DNA of 21,977 nucleotides from Cytidiella melzeri (GCA_022592445.1 JABYQR010000541.1:1-21977), one strand, 5' to 3'; shown: positions 1 to 8,019, counted from the first letter of the stretch. A program made the numbers and translations. The notes: generated from the sequence alone by a model not told the origin.

Positions 1-670
1 TGCTGTTACACTTTACCAATCAGGTCGGTATGGCAATGGAGCTTTGGTGGAGGACATTGCGAGAGTAGCAGGAATTTCGGAGGGTTCAGTGGTACTGTAC
101 ACGCAGCAATGCTTCAAGGCTATTGAGTCTCTTCACGATCTCTTTGTTCGGAGACTCACGCATGCGGAAAAGGAAAAGGAGAAAGAGTGGATGGATCAAC
201 ACTTAGGCTTTTGCGGAACTTGGCGTAACGGTTGGGTGATGTATGATGGTACAATCGTAGCTCTTTCCTCAAAGCCAGGGCAGAATGGCAATGCATACTA
301 CACTCGGAAGTGTAATTACGGACTCAATGTTCAGGTGTGTGTTAAGCTGCAACAAATTTCACAGTCCTCATGGGGTTTTCAGATTGGCAACATTCCAACT
401 TCTTTGCAAATTGTGGATTACTTGCACGGCCTTGTTGGCTCAGCTCACGATGCAAGCACCTTTGAGCATACTGCAGCTGCAAAGTATCCTGACTGGTTCT
501 TTGAGGAGGGCGAGTTTGCCTGGACTGACTCAGCATATCCCTGCAATGAGAGGACAATTCCGGTTCACAAGAAACCAGCATCTCTTCAACTACTTAACAA
601 GCTTTTTGACACCATTGTTACAGGCTTTCGTGTCCAATCTGAGCACTGTATCGGTGCTCTCAAAGGTCGC

Positions 671-681
671 TGGCAGTGCTT
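671..681 (+). repeat. Target-site duplication of the SINE, left copy
   Basis: TGGCAGTGCTT, identical to 1097-1107. The last T merges with the poly-T run, so the exact boundary may shift by a base. Confidence 0.9.
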
Positions 682-1096
682 TTTTTTTTTTCTTTTTTTT
701 TTTAACCTCCTTGTTTATTGTCCTTGAGGGCGTAGCCCTATGGTAGACATATACACTTCGTAGGCTATTTTTAGCGGGTAATCCATCTGTCTTAAAGCTA
801 ACTATGTCATTGTGCACCTAAGTACTGGGGGGGGGAGAGTTTTTCCAATTAATTAAGAGTGATAGATGGGAAATATGGATTGATTTCAGGGACGGTTAAT
901 CTGTATGGGATGTCGAATGTCCGAGGGTGATCCCGGGGGAACACGCAGCTTCAAGCGCACATAACGAGTGCAAGACATGAGAAGGATAACGCGAAAATCC
1001 ATCAGTAGTGGAGAAATAAAAGGGGGGCAAGGGGATTCGAACGCTGACGCGTCTCCTCACCCACAGCGCGGTGGCCCACTACACCACCGTGCCCCC
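682..1096 (-). mobile_element. tRNA-derived SINE with poly(A) tail, inserted in the transposase gene
   Basis: Read on the minus strand, the insert starts with a tRNA-like head (1096 down to 1023), continues about 320 bases without coding sequence and ends in a run of about 22 A with one G (plus-strand T-run 682-703). It is flanked by an 11-base perfect direct repeat. A Pol III head, a poly(A) tail and a target-site duplication are the hallmarks of a SINE, which is mobilised in trans by a LINE. No second copy was noticed in this window, and no LINE partner is present. Confidence 0.88.
1023..1096 (-). promoter_or_regulatory. tRNA-like SINE head with Pol III A and B boxes
   Basis: The A box TGGTGTAGTGG (1086-1076) and B box GTTCGAATCC (1042-1033) match the type 2 Pol III promoter consensus. 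The head keeps a 7-base-pair acceptor stem (GGGGGCA with TGCCCCC) and a 4-base-pair D stem (GTGG/CCAC). The anticodon stem and the 5' half of the T stem do not pair, so it is not a functional tRNA gene and I do not assign an isoacceptor. Confidence 0.82.
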
Positions 1097-1107
1097 TGGC
1101 AGTGCTT
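1097..1107 (+). repeat. Target-site duplication of the SINE, right copy
   Basis: TGGCAGTGCTT, identical to 671-681. The reading frame of the transposase resumes directly after it. Confidence 0.9.
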
Positions 1108-1363
1108 AAGAGGGCTTCGAGTTCCAATTCGCAATAACAATGAACATGTGCAGGCTTGTCGCTGGATCACGATTACAATCATTCTTCACAATCTTTGCAT
1201 CGACATCGAAGGTACCGAGAACATGGACAGGTTTATTCGCATGATGGCGGGAGAAGAGGGAGCAGTAGATGTAGAAGAGGGTCAAGACGTGTTGAATCTG
1301 GCAGAGGACAACAACAAAAGGCAGCAGTTGATTGACGAACTCATAGCTTTCAACTCACAGTAA

Positions 1364-1689
1364 AAATATCTTGGATATATAGATTCAGCAAACAAGGTGC
1401 AGGACATGATGTGACAAATAAATTTGTTGAAACAGTGAAGTACATGATCCTGTGAGAGGTTGGGCCATAGTAACTAAGCTACTGAGATGCAAGCACAGAC
1501 AGTACTGTGAGCACAACGGCCGCAAGCAAAACTGACACGCCGTGATGGATTGTGACCGCTTACATCATTTTGCCATTTTGGGCGAAAGACGCCGGCGCTG
1601 CAAACTGCGAGCTGCACTGCTGCACCAACTTTGAATGACCCTAATGTTAAATTTTGGTCAGGTACATGCGCAGCAACTACAAACATTGC
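1364..1689. other. Non-coding flank of the transposase gene
   Basis: No recognisable gene. It may contain the 3' untranslated part and terminal inverted repeat of the Harbinger element, but the other end lies outside the window, so the boundary cannot be matched. Confidence 0.5.
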
Positions 1690-1839
1690 TTGCCCTCTGA
1701 ACAAGGAATACAATCAGAAGACATGTCACAAAAATTATTGGCTCTGAGCAAGAATTCCCAGTACTTTGGAAGCTAACTACAAATTCTCAACCCCTTCATT
1801 CTTGGACAATGTAAATCTGTGGCTGCATTAGTAGTGAGT

Positions 1840-2110
1840 ACTGTATCTGATCATTCCACAAAGTGTCACAACTGTTAGTTGCTCTCTAAGCAGGAGTTAC
1901 AATCAGAACACAGCCTGTGGCAGTTCCAATGGGGGTGAGGCAGTTCAGACATCAGCAAGATGTAGTTGCATTAGAAGCAAGCACTGCATCTGATTGTCCA
2001 CATAGTTTCACACCCACTAGTTGCTCTCTGAGCAGGAGTTACAATCAGAACACAGCCTGTGGGAGTTTTAATGTGAACAAGGCAGTTCAGACATCAACAG
2101 GACACATGTA
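1840..2110 (+). repeat. 143-base minisatellite, about two units
   Basis: Two units run through TTGCTCTCT.AGCAGGAG, TTACAATCAGAACACAGCC, GGCAGTTC and CAGACATCA. The motif GTTACAATCAG starts at 1896 and 2039, a period of 143 bases. The same unit is expanded to seven in the right-hand Helitron. Confidence 0.85.
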
Positions 2111-2841
2111 ACATGTTTGAGCAATTGATCTAATGAGACACCTTCAAGCTGTTCATTCTTGAACCAAGCAATTCACTAGAATCAGCAGTGAACACTGCCC
2201 AAGATAAATGACAAGATAGATGAAGCCCCTTGCTACCATTGGTGAATACCTTTATCATTGTATGGCTCCTTCTCCCGCAACCAAACTTATCAATTGTAGT
2301 AAGATCACTTGATTCCAGATTAAGTTGCCTATCAAATGTGTCATCAATAGCAAATGCCCGTAATACAGTCAATATTTATGACCAGATGGCTTGGCAAGGT
2401 CCTTACCAGGAATAGAGCTGTTTACTGAGGTTTGTTTTGGAAACAAAGTCACAGGTGCAATTAACTATTTCATGCTATACAATTGAATCAATTTGCTATC
2501 AGTCACATGATCACTTGTAGCCCTGCTCCTGCGGTTTACCACATTGTATCTAGATTATTAAGCATGGTTCAGCACCATTAAGGAGAAGACACGTGTCAAA
2601 CAGTCTTTGTCTCCATGCTCTTCTCCACAAACTTGTTGTAATGCTGTACTCACACCCATCCATAGTTCGTCTTCTTTCATGAACAATTGTGTGCTCCAGT
2701 GAAGACAAACCACCAAGTTACTATACATCACTCACTAAAGAAGTTATTCCCAACCAAGTTACTTGGTCAGGCTGCTACCAGCACCAAGTTTACTTACATC
2801 TGGCTCAAAAATCAATATTTATTCAATCTTCAGGAATTGTA

Positions 2842-2871
2842 CTTGCCACTTGCTGGCCTTGCTAACGCTAG
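2842..2871 (+). other. Helitron 3' terminus: hairpin plus CTAG
   Basis: Stem GCCA (2845-2848), loop CTTGC, stem TGGC (2854-2857), a 10-base spacer, then CTAG (2868-2871), followed by T. The geometry is identical to the ends at 8020 (minus) and 21896. Confidence 0.8.
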
Positions 2872-3465
2872 TTTCAACTCTAGTATTGAGGACTTGACAC
2901 TCAACGTTGACTTGTACAACCTGCTGGGTAACCTCCACCAGACAGTGCAATAATTCTCTGGCACTGCTTCAGATACTACTATCAACATCCATTGCTATCA
3001 CTCGACAACGCGATGTACCCGTAACCAATGCCCTCTGAGTCGTTTCCACTCCAGAAGCTACTGCAGGTGGACCCGCTGCAAAGTGAAACAAATTATTGAC
3101 AAAAATCTACTCTATATTATCACATACATACCTTTGGCCACCGAGAAAACTTTGCAAAGCCTGTTTGCATATAAGACAGTCAGCACAAGCGGCATCGGCA
3201 GTACAAATACTGTTTGAGGTTATGAGTGCATTACGCTTGCAGTCCAGAGATGCTTGGAAAAGGCAACGTGCATGGTTCAAACTTCATTCATGGCAGAAGA
3301 CAATTACTAAGTACCTACCTTTGCTGACCCGTAATGGACTTTTGCGGCGCTACTCATGGACTTCACCCCTATTGGAAATTCTTTTGTCTCCTGTCTCATG
3401 ACTCCTTTGTAGTATGATTGCATCTTTTGTTTCATCACGCAGACACTGCCTTGTTGCCATCTTCC
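2872..3465. other. Non-coding region between Helitron and promoter-like DNA
   Basis: No recognisable protein, RNA gene or repeat. Open frames here (for example 3096-3401) show no family motif and no conservation elsewhere in the window. Confidence 0.45.
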
Positions 3466-3500
3466 TTGTAGTATATAACCCTTTCACCCTGGTTCTCTAC
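3466..3500 (+). promoter_or_regulatory. Putative TATA-type promoter
   Basis: AGTATATAACCCTTTC followed by a pyrimidine-rich stretch (TTCTCTACTCCTCC) fits a fungal Pol II core promoter with a start site near 3500. The transcript it would serve is not identified. Confidence 0.35.
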
Positions 3501-3506
3501 TCCTCC

Positions 3507-3685
3507 ATTGTGCTCTCATCATCGCACCTGGAGTGAGTATTCCTCCCATTGCTCTTGTGTTATGCTTTATGCTCATATGCCCTGTTACCCAGTTAACTTG
3601 TCTCCGTGTGTACTAGGTACATTCTATATTCATATTGTGCTCTCATCATTGCACCTGGATTAACTCGTCTCTGTGTGTACTAGGT
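3507..3685 (+). repeat. Tandem duplicate, one copy with and one without a GT-AG segment
   Basis: Copy 1 is 3507-3532 plus 3593-3618; copy 2 is 3634-3659 plus 3660-3685. The left halves (ATTGTGCTCTCATCAT...) differ by one base and the right halves (TTAACTYGTCTCYG...) by two. Copy 1 is split by 60 bases (3533-3592) that begin GTGAGT, contain CTCAT about 20 bases before the end, and finish CCCAG. Copy 2 is continuous at the same position. Confidence 0.8.
3533..3592 (+). other. Intron-like 60-base segment
   Basis: It has a canonical fungal donor (GTGAGT), a branch-point-like CTCAT and acceptor CAG, and is precisely absent from the neighbouring duplicate. It could be an intron in a 5' leader, a newly inserted intron, or an intron lost from copy 2 through an RNA intermediate. 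Confidence 0.5.
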
Positions 3686-4390
3686 CCCTACAGTCTGCAG
3701 TGGATTTACGACAGCGCATCCACTCCTGCCTAAGCGACTACGTCCTCTCAACTTGTCATTAACCCATGTGACGGTGGCTCAGCTAGCTCGTGTTGTGCAC
3801 ATTGTTATTGCTGCGTAGCATGGCAGCATTATGGCTAGTAGTACTTGATGGTGTTGCTGAAGATGAGCCTCAAGGCTACTGGAACGATGCTGGTGATGCG
3901 GCGGTATGTAGGACAAATTAATTATATTTCTACAACAATTGTAAGCTATCTTGAAAGCTATTTTGCAAACAAGTTACAAGCCTTTGTAAGATATTGGGGT
4001 CAACATGTTCCATCAGCTCCATTAGCCAAAGAATGCGCAGCAGCCGGGCTGTGCAACGACTTGCATCAGGTGGCCCAAACTTGGCTGTGCGCACGAGTTC
4101 CGGACTGCGCTCAGACATGCCACAGGTAATTGTGAGGTATGTGCTGGGATAGTCACGCAAAGCCATGGCAGACCTTTTATTCACCTCCCGATGATCGTGG
4201 CCACAGCACTCTGGGTGCTTGGATAGTGACTTGTCTGCCAGTATTTGGGTCATATCATGTGCACAGTACATCTCTCTCGTTCATTTTTTGTCAAGTCTGC
4301 GCACTGATGACTAGTCTCGTTCCAGATGGCCAACCGTAATGCCATGACTTGCAGTCTGCTGGGTTGAGGCTAAGTTCACCCTGGTGACAG
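3686..4390. other. Unassigned region with weak coding traces
   Basis: A short Ser/Arg-rich frame starts at ATG 4033, reads MRSSRAVQRLASGGPNLAVR at its beginning, passes a possible splice donor at 4126 and ends at TAG 4150-4152. Another frame from ATG 3820 reads MAALWLVVLDGVAEDEPQ and meets a GTATGT donor at 3904. I cannot join them in frame with valid introns and recognise no family. Confidence 0.3.
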
Positions 4391-4400
4391 ATATATAAGG
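4391..4400 (+). promoter_or_regulatory. TATA box of the truncated gene at 4500
   Basis: ATATATAAGG lies about 105 bases upstream of ATG 4500, followed by a C/T-rich leader; this is a typical spacing for a fungal gene. Confidence 0.5.
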
Positions 4401-4499
4401 GCCCCCTCCAACTCTGTCTGTCCAAATCCTTCACCTATTACTCTGCCACAGGGATCAGTGTACCCAGTACACACTCTCTCCTACTCACCTCTAAATTCT

Positions 4500-4803
4500 A
4501 TGGCCATCATTGCAATGTCACACCCATCGCCCTTGCCAAGGAAGACACAGATATCCAGAGATACAACTACAATTCAGGCTTTGGAGCAGGCCCGTGCTAG
4601 GGCGCTCTGTGTAATTGTCCAAGGCGTATACCAGCACATCCAAGCTCACAACTTGAGCCCCCATAACGCACTGCACCATTACTTGCCAAGGTATGTCCCA
4701 TTTCCAGTGTCTCTGTTCTGGTGTACATCTTATATTTACCCTTCCAGGATGGACCTATACAACAACAAACAGTCACCTACAATCTACACAATGTTAGAGC
4801 TTC
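4500..4803 (+). pseudogene. 5' part of an unknown two-exon gene truncated by an LTR
   Basis: I do not recognise the protein. The likely start ATG 4500 begins MAIIAMSHPSPLPRK. Exon 1 ends after CCAAG at 4690. A 57-base intron (4691-4747, GTATGT...TTCCAG) joins it to GATGGACCTATAC, and the frame continues through MDLYNNKQSPTIYTMLEL to the LTR boundary at 4804, where it runs into LTR sequence. The coding part is about 82 residues with an Ala/Arg-rich helical stretch (EQARARALCVIVQGVYQHI). The TATA box, leader, start codon and spliced frame agree, which argues for a real gene rather than chance. What followed the insertion point is not found to the right. Confidence 0.42.
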
Positions 4804-5505
4804 TGTCGTCAATGGCCCAACTAGCCCTTATTTTGTTTTTGCATTTTACCTCTAGTTTTTGCCTTTGAAACCAGGTTGAAACTCGGTTGCAACCCAGTTG
4901 GAACCCTCTCTGCACAAACCCCTTGCACGTCTATTAAGCACCCATATCATGTGGCTTAGATGCTCTACATGGTCACGTTACTTGCTGCTACATCACACTG
5001 GCATATGACTCAGCTTATGTAAGACCACATGGCTACAACCACATGGCTCAGCCCATAGCTAGGGTTTGATGTCATAGATACCACTCATCTGGACTCCTAT
5101 TGTTATTTTGCTATTGTTCTCTTTATGGAAGAATGTTCTCACATGTGTGGGAATGGAATACAATAACTAGTCTCCTTTTAGATAGATTCTCTCATGAGTA
5201 TAGGTCTTGGCAGAGTCCAGACAATAGCTATTGTTCTCCTTTAGGTAGTTCTATTGTTCTTTGTTCACACAGCTTCTTGCAAAGCCTGCCCTTAACATGG
5301 TCTGTGTGCAGGTCCCTGAAGTCTATATATACTGCTACATGTACGCTCCCAGCCCCCCATCTCGACCTCTTGGTCTTTACTGGGCTAGCAACTTGCATAA
5401 AGACTGATAGCTGGTGAGAGCATTGTGCTTCAAGCCTGCCACCACCTTTTTGTCGTCATCCACATCGTGTCCCTTTTATTTGCGTCGAGCTTTGTCTCCG
5501 TGACA
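4804..5505 (+). mobile_element. LTR of a retrotransposon (family A), without matching target duplication
   Basis: The LTR starts TGTCGTCAATGG and ends CTCCGTGACA, so its ends form the short inverted repeat TGTCA/TGACA. It matches 16552-17310 along its whole length. A TATA element (CTATATATACTGC, about 5321) lies inside, as expected for LTR promoter function. The flanks differ (GCTTC before, GATGG after), so this is not a clean solo LTR. It may be one end of an element whose inside was lost. TGGGCCCAGA just after the end could be a primer binding site, but I cannot confirm it. Confidence 0.72.
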
Positions 5506-5597
5506 GATGGGCCCAGAAAGGGGTATTTTTGCGGTTTTGGTGAGGGGAGGAGGAGAACATATATATTGTGACTCCTCTAGTGCATGTATTTACATGG

Positions 5598-5824
5598 TGT
5601 TGTTATATTGGGTTTGCCGCCTCAATTTTTGGTATGTGTTTGTTCCTGCTGCCCGCCTTTCAACATTCCGCGCAGATTACTTGTCTTGATATTCCCTTTT
5701 TGTCTTATCCGTTTTGCTAAAATAATATAAAACCCTTGTATTTTTGTAGCTATTTTATACAACATTGTGTTCCTTGATTTGAGCCCCCCTCCCGTCCATG
5801 CACTAAAACCCTGCAATTGCAACA
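5598..5824 (+). repeat. 5' LTR of the Gag-only element
   Basis: It begins TGTTGTTATATTGGG and ends GCAATTGCAACA. AATAATATAAAACCC inside is a probable TATA region. By hand count it differs from the 3' LTR at about 29 of 227 positions with no length change. Confidence 0.88.
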
Positions 5825-5841
5825 GGTTATGAGCCCTGCGC
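5825..5841 (+). promoter_or_regulatory. Primer binding site for half-molecule initiator tRNA-Met
   Basis: GGTTATGAGCCCTGCGC directly abuts the LTR end. It is complementary to the anticodon-stem region of initiator tRNA-Met (compare GCGCAGGGCUCAUAACC in yeast), ending where the half-tRNA primer of Drosophila copia and yeast Ty5 is cut. It does not match a tRNA 3' end. Confidence 0.8.
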
Positions 5842-5985
5842 TCTAGGTGCACACCCTCTCAATTTTCATCTCATGGCAACATTAGCTTGGCATTGTGCCC
5901 TTAGGCCAAAACATCTCTTATTTGGGCAACATTATGTCAGCAATATGCTCTCAGGCCACCTAATTGCTTTTAAATCTTATTCATT

Positions 5986-6834
5986 ATGGCTGAAGAAGTT
6001 GCCACCCCTGTCCCTACCTTGACATCATCTGCCTATTGGATCACCCTTCTTGCCGGACCGGAAAATTTCCTCACGTGGCAAATCCAGCTTAGCAACATCC
6101 TCCAAAAATTGGATCTTTGGGGTCATGTCAGCGGAACTGTGGAGAAGCCCAGGCAAGGAGACACTAGAAAATGGGAAGCTAAAGATCAGAAGGTGTTTAC
6201 CACAATCCGTCTTCACATCGATAATGATATGATGATGCATGTGATGGCTGCCAAAACTTTGAAGGAGGCTTTTGATGCCTTGGCCAACGTTTTTGCTACC
6301 CAGGGCAGTGTTGCCTGTGTTGTTATCCGACACAAACTTTTTGCGTACCGTATCGACAAGACGGAGGATCTCACAGTTAAGATCCAAGACATGAAGTGTT
6401 TCTGGATTGAATATAACATGGTTCGGGGAACTGCTACCGCATTGGGCAATAACAATCTTGTGATGTGCATCTTATTGGCATTACTGGAATCTTGGGACGC
6501 ATTTGTTTCCGTTACTGCTGCTGATGGCAATCTCACCTCTGCCAGTCTTATTGGACGTATCGTGCAGGAGGAATCTCGACGCAAGTCACACGTCACTGAC
6601 CAGGCTTTTGCAGCCACTCGTGTTATGCCAAAAAAACGGTGTTTTTGCACTGGAGTCAATTGTCACAAGTGTGGCAAGGAAGGTCACATCAGACCCAAAT
6701 GTGAGGAACAGGACAAGCCCGCCACTCAGTCCAATTTGGCAACTTCGCCCGCAGCTTATTCAATGGTTGCTATGGACCCCCTCACTACAATTAGTTCGCA
6801 AATTCACACTGACGTGCCAGAGTCTAACTTCTAG
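5986..6834 (+). CDS. Gag-like protein of the Copia-type element (UBN2/Retrotran_gag family, CCHC zinc knuckle)
   Basis: This 282-residue protein is expected to coat the element's RNA and form cytoplasmic particles. The start ATG lies about 160 bases after the 5' LTR. Residues about 15-190 form the alpha-helical gag domain: SAYWITLLAGPENFLTWQ near the start, then VFATQGSV, LTVKIQDMKCFW, VMCILLALLESWDAFV and SASLIGRIVQEE, all typical of Copia gag. A single zinc knuckle follows near residue 225 (CHKCGKEGHIRPKC, the C-x2-C-x4-H-x4-C pattern) with a basic stretch (MPKKRC) just before it. The tail is Ser/Thr/Pro-rich. Stop is TAG at 6832-6834, 42 bases before the 3' LTR. The frame has no stop although the LTRs have diverged. 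No protease motif follows. Confidence 0.88.
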   Translation: MAEEVATPVPTLTSSAYWITLLAGPENFLTWQIQLSNILQKLDLWGHVSGTVEKPRQGDTRKWEAKDQKVFTTIRLHIDNDMMMHVMAAKTLKEAFDALANVFATQGSVACVVIRHKLFAYRIDKTEDLTVKIQDMKCFWIEYNMVRGTATALGNNNLVMCILLALLESWDAFVSVTAADGNLTSASLIGRIVQEESRRKSHVTDQAFAATRVMPKKRCFCTGVNCHKCGKEGHIRPKCEEQDKPATQSNLATSPAAYSMVAMDPLTTISSQIHTDVPESNF

Positions 6835-6867
6835 GCAACTTGTGTTTATTCTCACGCTCTGCTTGTT

Positions 6868-6876
6868 GAGGGGGAG
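6868..6876 (+). promoter_or_regulatory. Polypurine tract
   Basis: GAGGGGGAG directly before the 3' LTR, the plus-strand primer position of LTR retrotransposons. Confidence 0.8.
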
Positions 6877-7103
6877 TGTTGTTATTTTAGGTTTGCCACC
6901 TCAATTTTTGGTATCCATTTGTTCCCACTGCCCGCCTTATGACATTCCGCGCGGATTACTTATCTCAATATTCCCTTTTTGTCTTATCTGTTTAGCTAGA
7001 ATAATATAAAATCCTTGTACTTCTGTAGCTATTTTATACAATATTGTGTTCCTTGATTCGAGCCCCCCTCCTGTGCGTGCACCAAAACCCTGCAATTAAA
7101 ACA
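6877..7103 (+). repeat. 3' LTR of the Gag-only element
   Basis: It begins TGTTGTTATTTTAGG and ends CAATTAAAACA, with the same length (227) as the 5' LTR. It is followed by CATGA, the near-match of the upstream CATGG. Confidence 0.88.
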
Positions 7104-8019
7104 CATGAGGTCTTTTGCACACTCATTTTATAATATATAGCACCTAATTCCGGACCTCATATGAGTTTTTGGTAGCCTCCATGAATTAATATTCAGCAAT
7201 CATTGCATACCTACTGACAGTAAATTGCTACATTTTTCCACCTTTCCACTGCTTCCAAAATTTCATAAACAATGCTTCATATACCCTAGACCATGCTTCT
7301 AAGTTTACTAGAGGCTAGCTTCACTGTAGCAGTTATGGCAGCCTGATTATACCCTGGGAAAGTATCATTTCCGCTTTGGGGGCACTTCCTGGTTATCCTC
7401 TGGCTTCCTGCTTATATATTCTTGCTCCTGAGCTCATTTGGAGGCTATTCACATACACTAGAGGTTGGGCAACAACAAGTAAGACTATGTCAGCTAGTGA
7501 AGTAGAATGAAGCAAGATGGGGGAATCTAATTCAATATTTGAACTTAAGACTTCTACTGTACAAGTCAGATTGGCTTATGTACTACTACAAGTTAGAAGT
7601 CTGACAGGAGGCGTATATACTGAAAAGATGCGGGTAAGTGTTCAGGAGGAAGTATTGGAATTGGATCAGAGTCGGGGAACGGATGAAGCATGAAGTACAA
7701 GGTAAGGACGGATGTGATGATCATATGACAGGGCTGTGAGAGGGTTTGGGATTTGGTCTGGAGCATGTGATGATGGGTGCGCAGGGTAGCATCAGGAGAA
7801 TGCCGGATTAGTGCTCTGCAAAAATACCATTATAATGCAATATAATCTCAGAATATCATTAAATACCCATTAAATACTTGCTTGTGGAATTTTTTTTAGA
7901 ATACGATTACCATTAAATACAATACAATACATTACAATACAATACAATACTATTCCTGTATTTAATGGTATTCTAGAATATTATGCATGTGACAAGTTTT
8001 CAGCACATGCATGTATGTA
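7104..8019. other. AT-rich non-coding region
   Basis: No gene recognised. It contains the palindrome at 7897-7975 and several copies of a CATTAAATAC-type motif (from about 7856). The coding Helitron's 3' end abuts it at 8020. Confidence 0.55.
7897..7975. repeat. Palindrome with a central (AATAC)n microsatellite
   Basis: The left arm (7897-7921, TAGAATACGATTACCATTAA...) and right arm (7957-7975, TGTATTTAATGGTATTCTA) are inverted copies; the left arm carries about six extra bases. Between them (7916-7950) is AATAC repeated about six times with one interruption. Confidence 0.7.

Larger units (their letters stand above)
1..1363 (+). pseudogene. PIF/Harbinger (HARBI1-like) DDE transposase gene, interrupted by a SINE; 5' end outside window
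   Basis: This is a DDE_Tnp_4 family transposase, which acts in the nucleus to excise and reinsert a PIF/Harbinger element. The frame is open from base 2, so the start lies left of the window. The triad is visible: Asp in MYDGT (codon 245-247), Asp in GSAHDAS (449-451) and Glu in QSEHCIGALKGRW (641-643). Family signatures YYTRKCNYGLN, FAWTDSAYP and IPVHKKPASL are also present. A likely 48-base phase-0 intron (335-382, GTGTGT...TTTCAG) separates YGLNVQ from IGNIPTSLQIVDY; it has no stop, so the uninterrupted frame hides it. After WQC the frame runs into a poly-T insertion. The rest (LRGLRVPIRNN..., then RWITITIILHNL) resumes after 1107 and ends with TAA at 1361-1363. Removing 426 bases (insert plus one duplication copy) rejoins both halves in frame. 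Apart from the insertion I see no stop or frameshift, so the break may be recent. Confidence 0.9.
1690..2871 (+). mobile_element. Non-autonomous Helitron, short copy (5' boundary uncertain)
   Basis: This region aligns in order with about 19815-21896: a lead sequence (CTCTGAACAAGGAATACAAT...), a shared block around TTGGCTCTGAGCAAGAATT, a minisatellite, then about 750 bases of shared non-coding body. It ends in a hairpin and CTAG followed by T. The last 45-50 bases also match the minus-strand end of the coding Helitron at 8020. No protein is encoded. The 5' end cannot be fixed because the lead sequence itself resembles minisatellite units; the start given is where similarity to the right copy begins. 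Confidence 0.72.
5598..7103 (+). mobile_element. Small Copia-type LTR retrotransposon encoding only Gag
   Basis: Two 227-base LTRs (5598-5824 and 6877-7103) flank a 1.05-kb interior. Order: LTR, primer binding site, leader, gag, polypurine tract, LTR. There is no protease, integrase, reverse transcriptase or RNase H, and no room for them. The flanks CATGG (5593-5597) and CATGA (7104-7108) are a target duplication with one mismatch. This layout is that of TR-GAG type non-autonomous elements described in plants, which need enzymes from a relative. An internal deletion of a full Copia element is the alternative. Confidence 0.85.

Noticed and set aside
1023..1096. A functional tRNA gene on the minus strand
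   Set aside because: The acceptor and D stems pair, but the anticodon stem and T stem do not, and the sequence continues into a SINE body ending in poly(A) with a target duplication.
2130..2372. A minus-strand coding frame inside the short Helitron
   Set aside because: The matching region of the long copy carries a stop and several changes, and no protein family is recognised, so it is most likely non-coding.
3820..4129. A two-exon gene starting MAALWLVVLDG with an intron at 3904-3945
   Set aside because: The 42-base intron joins into a frame with an immediate stop, and no family is recognised. Kept only as weak coding traces.
5506..5597. Primer binding site and leader of a full-length family A retrotransposon after its LTR
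   Set aside because: TGGGCCCAGA is suggestive, but no gag or pol follows and the flank could equally be unrelated host DNA.
7840..7960. A telomere-like or centromere-like array
   Set aside because: The repeat is a short AATAC microsatellite within a palindrome, not a G-rich telomeric or long satellite repeat.
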